In this document: positions 56,696-64,000 of the stretch, piece after piece | How the letters are laid out: every line of letters begins with the position of its first letter | Numbering within the stretch: position 1 is the first letter of the stretch | NCBI GenBank assembly: GCA_029964075.1 | Contig: CM057129.1 | Span: 24,481,430-24,545,429 of the forward strand | Length of the DNA: 64,000 nucleotides | Source: Patiria pectinifera | Taxonomy: Eukaryota; Echinodermata; Asteroidea; Valvatida; Asterinidae | Direction of reading: 5' to 3' | Translations under genes and position numbers: made by a program | Notes under the pieces: model-generated | Database searches by the model: none | What the model was told of the DNA's origin: nothing | What the model saw: only the letters and a program-made list of their open reading frames with translations

Positions 56696-57845
56696 TGTTC
56701 ATTCAGCTGTCAACATCTTACAACTCCCTATGTACACATTTTACTCCTTTACAAAAATATATACAGATAAAAACAAGCTTTTGCTCAAGCAAAATGGAAA
56801 AATCGTGAAATAGTCATGAATTATTGCAGTAGCCATGTCAAATTTGTATCACTCTAGTCACTAGTGATAAAAATACAAATTTCATTTTAAAATGTTCAAG
56901 TATGTTCGCACTGTCAAGCAAGGCACCAATAAAACACCCACGACGCATATTTACACATATTTCAAAGTGGCAATTAAAAAGACCTCCTGACGAAATGTCA
57001 AAAACAGGAGCAAAGTATTAAGGAAACACTTGTTCATACAGGCAACTGGTAGTTGTACTGGAGTAGTACAATTTGTTCAGAAATTCCAAACTTTAAGAAG
57101 GATTTGTTCCTAGATTTAACAGTCAAGTTTGATCTTGGCATTCAGATTATAATTATAATTCTGTTATTTGATTGCATAGTTTGTTTGATAGGCACAGCAC
57201 AAGTCCACACACCCAACACACATTTATAGCTATTTTGTTTGCAAACCGGAAAATCTTGTACAAAGCATCAGCAGTCAAAGATAATATTTCTGGCAGATTT
57301 CTTTCCTGAAATTTGAAAGGGAAAAAGGCAACATTTGGGCTTTGGAGTTGGAAAAAAAACCCACTTTAATACTCAGTTCGGATGTATGGCAACCGTAACA
57401 CAGGTATTAACATTTGAGCTGACACATCGGCTTCTTGTCTCAAGATTTAAAACAAAAAATTGTTTCTGAAGAAAATGTGCATAAAATAATAAAAATATAA
57501 ATATTCAATAAAAAAATTTTCATAAAGAATACCTGCCAGCTCAAGTAATTGTACTCTGAAAAATTCTACTGCAGAGAAGTCCATTCATAGCTGCCAGATG
57601 ATTGGAATCTCAATTTACATACAACTGAGGTTCATCAAACTGACTACCTTGGCCAATGAATAAAAAAAAAAGAGAAAGATTTGTAGCACACATGAGAGTG
57701 TCCTGACAGAAGTTTTTGACATTCATCCAAAAATTCATCAGGAAGAAATTCATTTCTTCCGAGGCAAGCAGGGATAACACATGTGGACCACAAAACCAGT
57801 TGTGATGATGGAGTGATTGTTTAGCGATGATTGAAATGTCTTCCC
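56696..57845 (-). other. Probable 3' untranslated region of the minus-strand gene
   Basis: No coding character. A minus-strand open frame at 57610-57879 overlaps the last exon in another frame; it would be used only if the alternative acceptor at 57889/57890 were chosen. Confidence 0.4.
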
Positions 57846-57894
57846 TTATCGGTTGACTTCCTCTGTGTACTTGTTGCAAGTGGCGTTGTCTGAG
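57846..57894 (-). CDS. Terminal exon of an unrecognised minus-strand gene
   Basis: A pyrimidine tract (CTTTTTTCCCCCC) and acceptor TACACAG precede 49 bases that complete the split codon left by the exon at 58144 and read SSDNATCNKYTEEVNR to a TAA stop. A second AG five bases downstream would open a longer frame (to 57610) of less protein-like content, so the short version is preferred. Confidence 0.5.
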
Positions 57895-58143
57895 CTGTGT
57901 ACGGACTTGGGGGGAAAAAAGACGCCAAATTGAAAAGTAGTCCTAAACTGACACATGGGATATACGGTTTGGTTGGGGGGAAAAAAAGGAAAAGCCAAAT
58001 TCTGGCTAGAAAATAAGAAGGACCCTGTCGCAAAAATTTGACTTATTTTATTTTCTATGCCAATTTGGTTTGTTGTATAGTAATATAGTTTTTTTGTTTG
58101 TAAAAATTCTTTGGCTGTTAATGAATAAAACATGTCCCCTCAC

Positions 58144-58200
58144 CTTGGCTTCATTCCACTAGCGCCCTCTTGTGTCATCATGCTGAAGTCTGGCTCCTCT
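58144..58200 (-). CDS. Small internal exon of the minus-strand gene
   Basis: Acceptor TTCTTTCCAG and donor AAG then GTGAGG bound 57 bases. With the two bases carried over from the preceding exon it reads EEPDFSMMTQEGASGMKP. The length is a multiple of three. Confidence 0.65.
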
Positions 58201-58519
58201 CTGGAAAGAAAAAGAGAAGGTAGCTTATTACATTTTATGAACAATAACCACTGTGGCAAGAGCCTTTCCAAAATGCTGTAAAATAGTTTGTCTCCATCCT
58301 GACCGTCTTCACTGCGAGTTTACTTTCTTGTAAATAGGACATTTATTTCCCTGCATTTTTATATATTTTATAATGTGTAAAATCAAGAAATATGTTAATT
58401 ACAAGATTAGTTACAAAGCTACAATGTACAAAAAGTTCTATATTTAATGAATAACGATTTCAGGAACTATTCAATAAACAAACTCGTTTACAAATTTGGG
58501 ACTGTACCAAGCCTCTTAC

Positions 58520-58641
58520 CTGAGGGGTATAAACTGCTCCTTGTAGCTTCTGTCCGTCTCATACAGAGGTCGCGACCTTCCAAAGGATCGCTCAGGGATC
58601 CTTGATACATCATGTCTCAAGAAACCATCTCTTAGTTGCTC
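58520..58641 (-). CDS. Internal exon of the minus-strand gene
   Basis: Acceptor GTTCTAGCAG and donor CAG then GTAAGA bound 122 bases, entered in phase 0 and left after two bases of a codon. The peptide is charged and basic/aromatic (EQLRDGFLRHDVSRIPERSF, then GRSRPLYETDRSYKEQF), suggesting a disordered phosphorylatable tail. Family not recognised. Confidence 0.72.
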
Positions 58642-58973
58642 CTGCTAGAACAATCACAAACACAAAAAGTAAAAAAAAAGAAAAAAAAGCCACGGCATTT
58701 CAGATTGCTGCTTGTTAAAAAGGACGTGACAGTGAACATTTACAATGAGTCAAGTATATAATGTTGCATCCATTCAAACCCATCTTTCTCAACCATGATC
58801 ATTGGTACAGGATAATCATCATTGCACAGAATCCTGTACACAAATGCAAAATGAATTACTTGATGCATGTCTGCTGGAAATCAGAACTAATCCTTTCTTA
58901 AGCTCTGGAAATTACAGGATTATATTATGGAGATGGGCGCAGGAAATTAAGAAAACCACAGCACCGAGAAAAA

Positions 58974-59243
58974 TGGCCCAATTTGATGGCGCTGCTAAGC
59001 ATGGAATTTTCTGCTATTGAGCCTCTATTTCATGGACACTGTGAGCAGTAAGCACACAAAAGACATGCTAACACCTTGGATGAAAATGTTGCTTAAATTA
59101 GTGACGTAACAGTAGAAATCTCTATGCGCACTGAACTGTAGCACATCCACACCATGAAATAGTGCTTAAGGTTAGAACAATTTTCTGCTACAGTTAGCAC
59201 AACTTTTCTGCTTACTGTTAAGCAGTGCTATGAAATTGGGTCA
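58974..59243. mobile_element. Diverged relative of the MITE at 16529
   Basis: Left TGGCCCAATTTGATGGCGCT and right inverse TGACCCAATTTCATAGCACT correspond to the GGGGCCAATTTCATAGAGCT ends of the other copy. It sits in an intron of the minus-strand gene. Confidence 0.65.
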
Positions 59244-59297
59244 AGGTTATGCCCATGATACAGAGGGAGAGGGGGGAGGTGAAAGGATGGAGCTTAC

Positions 59298-59447
59298 TTC
59301 CTCGTCAGGATAGGCCCGTCTGCAGGCCGCATTCAGTTCCTCCTTCATTGTTGCAATGTGCTGCTTGTGGGATGCGATCTCTGTTTCCAAGGCAACCAGA
59401 CGGGATAAAGCCGTTTGTACCGTATCCACAAATGCTGCCACAAGACT
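59298..59447 (-). CDS. Coiled-coil exon of the minus-strand gene
   Basis: Acceptor TTTTTTTTACCCAG and donor GAA then GTAAGC bound exactly 50 codons in phase 0. The peptide SLVAAFVDTVQTALSRLVAL followed by ETEIASHKQHIATMKEEL is a clear coiled coil, ending in NAACRRAYPDEE. The gene's upstream exons are not seen: the 500-base gap begins 146 bases further on. The GPCR at 61222-62417 lies on the same strand upstream and could be nested in an intron of this gene or separate from it. Confidence 0.75.
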
Positions 59448-59593
59448 CTGGGTAAAAAAAATTGATTTCAGTAAATATGTAAATGCACTTGCGATTATTA
59501 TGTTAACTGCTACCATAAAGAATTATTTTAAACTGTTCATGACTGCAAACAGTTATTTGCTAGGAGATAGTAGTTAGTTCCACCCTTATTGCT

Positions 59594-60093
59594 NNNNNNN
59601 NNNNNNNNNNNNNNNNNNNNNNNNNNNNNNNNNNNNNNNNNNNNNNNNNNNNNNNNNNNNNNNNNNNNNNNNNNNNNNNNNNNNNNNNNNNNNNNNNNNN
59701 NNNNNNNNNNNNNNNNNNNNNNNNNNNNNNNNNNNNNNNNNNNNNNNNNNNNNNNNNNNNNNNNNNNNNNNNNNNNNNNNNNNNNNNNNNNNNNNNNNNN
59801 NNNNNNNNNNNNNNNNNNNNNNNNNNNNNNNNNNNNNNNNNNNNNNNNNNNNNNNNNNNNNNNNNNNNNNNNNNNNNNNNNNNNNNNNNNNNNNNNNNNN
59901 NNNNNNNNNNNNNNNNNNNNNNNNNNNNNNNNNNNNNNNNNNNNNNNNNNNNNNNNNNNNNNNNNNNNNNNNNNNNNNNNNNNNNNNNNNNNNNNNNNNN
60001 NNNNNNNNNNNNNNNNNNNNNNNNNNNNNNNNNNNNNNNNNNNNNNNNNNNNNNNNNNNNNNNNNNNNNNNNNNNNNNNNNNNNNNNNNNNNN
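59594..60093. other. Assembly gap (500 N)
   Basis: Exactly 500 undetermined bases, the conventional size for a gap of unknown length. It may hide 5' exons of the minus-strand gene. Confidence 0.99.
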
Positions 60094-60360
60094 AAAAGTG
60101 TGTCCAAAAACATTACGGCGTTGGGTTCGGGGCCCGATTATATAAGGTCCCCGAAAAAAAATGTTGGTTTCTAAGATGCTCTGTGGTGCGCGCGATCTGA
60201 GGCAATTTCTGACTACTTTAACCAATGTTTTGTTTTAGGAAAAGATGCTGGTGCACCTGCCTTTATTGCGAAGTCACCTAAAAAAAAAATTGATTCTTTA
60301 GGAGGGGGGGGGGGCATGGCCCACTCCCCCCCCCTCCCCGGATCTGCCCTTGCTCCAAAA
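60094..60360. repeat. Poly-G-bearing repeat abutting the gap
   Basis: Ends with the inverse of GGGGCGGATCC-type terminus (CCCCGGATCTGCCC) and has G- and C-runs near 60302 and 60326; related to 9131-9430. Its other end is in the gap, which may explain why assembly failed here. Confidence 0.55.
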
Positions 60361-60639
60361 ACATCAACTGCAGCTTCACAAGCTCCCGCCAAACCCGAGG
60401 CTATCAGGGCGGAAATCATTCAACATTTTGCACTGTAAACACAATCTGTAATTTTACACAGGTCCAAGCTGTGATTAATTTTTTCAGCAATGTTCATGTT
60501 AAGACTTCACTAAAAATTCCCTTTCTTGCACAGCATCGGTTGTAAATATGTCTACAATAAAGGACCGTCTCTCTGAGTTGCACACTTCTCATTATACGCA
60601 TGCGTGTTTTCAACATTGGGTTTGGCCCTTCAACCACGT
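60361..60639. other. Non-coding
   Basis: Nothing recognisable. Confidence 0.4.
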
Positions 60640-60925
60640 GTTTTTATAAACAATGAATGGGAGGTTTGGGCTAATACCATGTGAATGAAAGATATCTCTT
60701 AATGAGTTAACAGGGTTCTGAGAATTAAGAACGAGTTGGTTTTGGTCAATCTTCGGGACAGACAGACAGACCGACGGAAAGACATACCGACCACCAAGTG
60801 GCATGTAGATGCTCCTGCCAAAGCTTAAAAACTTCCCCATAACGCGGTGACGGTCCGATCCCCGCCCACGTGCAGGCGTCTTACCATTCGACCACACCAC
60901 CGAGCTTGAAAGGGTCGGCTGGCTG
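60640..60925 (-). mobile_element. tRNA-like SINE
   Basis: On the minus strand the head reads GGTGTGGTCGAATGGTAAGA (A-box-like) and later GGGGATCGGACC (weak B-box), followed by a body with GTCGGTATGTCTTTCC and GTCTGTCTGTCTGTC. The block CCGCGTTATGGGGAAGTTTTT recurs at about 14068-14090. Confidence 0.5.
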
Positions 60926-61221
60926 GTTCGAATCTGATATAGCAGCGGGTACCGCAACCAAATTATGCTTATTTCGTTTCATAAAACTTACAGAAATAAT
61001 GCAAAGAAAGTATCTGATTTTCAGAAGAAATTCTGGGACATTTTTAGGTGCTATTTACGTCTTAGAGGAGCATGCACAACACTGTAAAATCTAATACGCG
61101 AGTGTTGTTTTACATTTTTTTTCCGGGGGTGGGATGCGTGGGCCCAGTTGAGAGTATGTCGTGGTCCCACCGGACTCTCCTGATGTTTTGAAGAGCGATT
61201 CAGCAAGTATCGTCAGACATT

Positions 61222-62417
61222 CTATCGAGATCTGAATTTTCGAAGGCATCCAGAGGGTTCAGGCATCATGTGGTACCGGCACCGCAACATGTGACGGAAC
61301 ACCTCCTTGAAGTGTGGGTGTTTGGCCCCGTAGATGATCGGGTTGACAGCGCTGTTGAAGATGATGATCATCCCGGTCCATGGAATGGCTGGCTGGCTGG
61401 CTGGGTGGTATCATGAGGGTGATGGCGAAGGGAGACAGGCAAACAACGAAAGCACAGACCACGTAGAAAAGGTTCTTAGTGATTTCCACCTGTTGCTTAC
61501 TGAAGCTGGCAGGTGGATTCTTGTGGAGCTGTGTGGTGCTTGCTGAGATGCGAAGTATCTGTCATTTCAACTCCCTTGCCTTTCCCCATCATCTTCTTCA
61601 TGTGGCCTGTGATGTGGCGGTAGATCTTAAAGTAGCACACGAAGACGACTATCAAAGGGATTGGGTAGATCAAGGCAGAGGCAGTATGACTGAGGATGGC
61701 ACTGGTTTCGTGGGATGTGTCTTGGGTGCAGGTCTTGTACTTATCCGAGTAGCCTAATTTACCGACTCCGAAGAAGACAGGAAGGCAACAAATCAGAGCA
61801 GGGTAAACCCATGTGAAGGCCACCATAGCTGCAATCTTCTTAGGTGTGTAGATGGAGCGGTAGGTAGATGGTGTCTTCGTGATGAGGACATACCGGTTGA
61901 TCGAAATAGAAGCCAAGGTCAGGATGCTACAGGCAACGCCAATAGAGGTGAAACCAGACATGATGGCACAGACGATTTCTTGCATAGGCCAACCAACCTT
62001 GCTGAACAGCGCGACCGCAGTGAAGGGCGTAGAGGAGCACGTCAGCAGGTCAGCTACGGCCAAGTTGACGACGAAGACGTTGGTGCGTGTTTGGAGTTTC
62101 CTTGACAAATTGACAGCCAGGAGGACCATGACATTACCCACAAAGCCAACGACGTTCACCAGACAGATGATAGTTGCCATGATGGCTCTCTGAGTGTAGT
62201 CTTCAAATCGAAAGCCTTGATGAGGCCCTTCAGTCGTGGCTACAATCATTGCAGCAATTGTCATGTTCTCGTTGAGAAATTTGTTTGATGTCACGAAAGA
62301 ATCGGTAGAATTTGCAGACATGGTGGAGAAGACTGTCTCACTGTTTGGTGTCATGGTGGACATCATCGTGGCAAATTTATCGGTTGTCATGGTGGCTGAG
62401 GAAACCAAAACCTCCAA
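61222..62417 (-). pseudogene. Rhodopsin-class GPCR, melatonin/moody-like, with two frame breaks
   Basis: Seven-helix receptor on the minus strand, start Met at 62417. Visible: an N-terminal Ser/Thr-rich tail of about 75 residues with NST and NMT glycosylation sites; TM1 with GNV (about residue 95); TM2 LAVADLL; Cys150 at the top of TM3 and Cys230 in loop 2 for the usual disulfide; NRY (174-176) in place of DRY, as in melatonin receptors and the insect moody/Tre1 group; TM5 with Tyr-Pro-Ile-Pro; TM6 CAFVVCLSPF, lacking the usual CWxP Trp; TM7 NSAVNPIIYG; and a short basic tail ending at 61222. The first frame stops at 61497 within intracellular loop 3; TM6 continues in a second frame; after TM6 a (GGCT)4 run at 61387-61402 shifts to a third frame carrying TM7. 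One tetranucleotide unit fewer would account for the second shift. Conserved residues on both sides argue for a recent lesion or sequence error rather than an old pseudogene. The ligand cannot be predicted. Confidence 0.8.
61387..61402. repeat. (GGCT)4 tetranucleotide repeat in the GPCR coding region
   Basis: Four perfect units at the point where the reading frame changes between TM6 and TM7. Confidence 0.9.
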
Positions 62418-62794
62418 TTCGAAGGATAGATTATCTCAGCTATTTGAAGGCTAGAGATGGTATGTTCGTAGATCTTCTGCACTTATCTCTCAAGCACGTA
62501 AGTTCCCTCTCCTTACCTAGATTTAGAATGGAATATTGACTCTACACATTTTTATGTTTTATATCGTCCTGGCCACATGGTAAACACACCCGAGGCCATC
62601 TATCACCAGATCCTAGTATGGACCATAGTACGTCCTTCAGAGGGGGTGTCAGTCTTGTGATCCTACTGGAGGGGTTGAAAATTGGCGGGAAAACCCTGTG
62701 TGCTTGTGCACATTTACATAGGCTTGTGTACAAATGCACTATAAACATTGGGATTATTTCGATCACCCCTGTGACCAAAATGGAATGTCCAATG
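62418..62794. other. Upstream region of the GPCR
   Basis: Non-coding; no promoter element was confidently identified. Confidence 0.4.
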
Positions 62795-62834
62795 GGGTTA
62801 TGTCTGGGGTTATGTCTGGGGTTATGTCTGTTTG
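62795..62834. repeat. Three-copy 13-base tandem repeat
   Basis: GGGGTTATGTCTG is present three times in a row. Confidence 0.85.
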
Positions 62835-62837
62835 GGG

Positions 62838-63368
62838 CCTGAGAGCAACCTCGTCCCCAGGGTGTCGAGCAGTACGCGCCCACCACTACCTGCTCTCTCA
62901 CCCTGGTATTGGATCATTTGCATGTGCAAGATTTTTGCACACGTATGCAAATGAGGAACAGTCTGGTGCCTGGATATGCGGTACACATTAGCGTTTGTTT
63001 TTGTATGCGGTGTCTGGGGTAAAAACAGAGTCAATTCGTAGCAGCGCGAGCACGGCGTGAGTTACGAAAACACGATTTTTGAAATCAAACTGTTACGATC
63101 TTATCGAGGCAACATGCAGCATCATATTTCATATTAATATGAGCAAATTGGAGAGGAAATTAGTATTTTCGAGATGGCGTGGACGAATGATCGCGAAAAC
63201 ACGTACTGCACGTTGTGAATATATAGCACCAAGTACACGATAAAAATCCATTACTAGCCAATTGCGGTATCCAATCAGGATACAGGAAGAAAGTTTCCTA
63301 TCCAGGGTTTACTATTGGAAACACGGTTGGAAATAAAGTAAGCACTGGGGACGAGGTTGGCCTGAGAG
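62838..63368. mobile_element. Possible MITE with CAACCTCGTCCCCAG ends
   Basis: CTGAGAGCAACCTCGTCCCC at the left recurs inverted at the right as CTCAGGCCAACCTCGTCCCC. The ends agree at about 17 of 22 bases; the target duplication is unclear. Confidence 0.5.
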
Positions 63369-64000
63369 ATACTCCAGACATGCCAGAGGTTAATCAGGGT
63401 GATTGTGAGGGTCGGGTGGATCAAATTACAAGTTGTGAAGTTGACATTCCATACAGTCACTGGATAGTAAACATTAAAGGTGCTCGCTCCAGCAAGAGGA
63501 ATGTTTAGCCCTACCCATGCGTGTGTGTCGGTGCCTAGGTGCGTGTGTGTGTCAAGTTTGGATGTTTTTACAGTGTCAAATGAAAATAATACACACTCTA
63601 TCGTTTGATCTGCATCCGGTCTTATGGGGAAGTTCTGCTATGATATTCGGCTCAAAATGAGGAATAACTTATCAGGATAAACGTCATTGCTCGGCCAAAG
63701 AAAATATTTCCTCAAGAAATAAAAATGCAAAGTTCAAAAATTTGAAATGTTTAATTTGCCTCCACAGAAGGAATTATCCCCCGCGTTAAATTGATGTTAA
63801 ATTTTAACTCGTACAAAAACGTGCTTTATCGATGCTTCGAGATGTAAGTCTATGGCTTAAACCCCATACAATAATCAACTTGAAGAACCAGCATACATGT
63901 ATGAATAGACACAACTTGAAATACGAATGGGCATGCCACGAAATGTCTGTCGCTTTCGATGTGAACAACTGGTAAGACATTATAGGTTTCAACCAGAACT
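63369..64000. other. Non-coding to window end
   Basis: Nothing recognisable; GTGTGTGTC-type simple sequence near 63520-63550. Confidence 0.4.

Noticed and set aside
57610-57879. Longer alternative last exon of the minus-strand gene
   Set aside because: It needs a weaker acceptor choice and yields a low-quality His/Phe/Leu-rich tail; the short version ending at 57846 is simpler, though not excluded.
59560-60225. Long open frames across the N gap
   Set aside because: They consist of undetermined residues and carry no information.
62795-62842. Small repetitive protein (GVMSGVMSG)
   Set aside because: A translation of a three-copy 13-base tandem repeat with no gene context.

Overview
The window is a gene-poor, AT-rich, intron-rich animal sequence with one fixed 500-base assembly gap (59594-60093). 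Small phase-matched exons, GT-AG introns, several collagen-C1q genes, a rhodopsin-class GPCR with an NRY motif, and dense tRNA-like SINEs and MITEs point to a marine invertebrate, most likely a deuterostome such as an echinoderm. The species cannot be fixed from the sequence.

Plus strand: four exon-like segments (1413-1598, 51516-51722, 52498-52575, 56068-56160) are all in phase 0 and read as the C-terminal part of one coiled-coil protein, ending in a stop and two poly(A) signals near 56511-56532. I do not recognise the family. If the first two segments are consecutive, the intron between them is about 49.9 kb.

Minus strand, inside that intron: three apparently intact collagen-C1q genes with uninterrupted reading frames (6255-7235, 24667-25722, 46781-49780; 326, 351 and 999 residues). 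Each has a hydrophobic N-terminus, a Cys-Cys motif directly before a Gly-X-Y triple helix, a single G1G helix interruption a few triplets before the end of the helix, and a C-terminal C1q/TNF-like domain. They look like diverged paralogues forming a loose antisense cluster within the host intron, probably secreted trimeric matrix or defence-lectin-like proteins.

Right-hand side: a second multi-exon gene on the minus strand (exons 59298-59447, 58520-58641, 58144-58200, 57846-57894) converges on the coiled-coil gene; its 5' part is lost in or beyond the gap. Further right, a minus-strand GPCR (61222-62417) carries two frame breaks, one of them within a four-copy tetranucleotide repeat.

Most of the remaining DNA is mobile-element debris: a large group of TTAA-flanked MITEs with related ends (at least six copies or fragments in two subfamilies), TA-flanked pogo/Tigger-like MITEs, hAT-like and PIF/Harbinger-like MITEs, tRNA-like SINEs, a non-LTR retrotransposon 3' end, a long inverted repeat, a miRNA-precursor-like hairpin, and several unusual elements built from short words repeated in both orientations.
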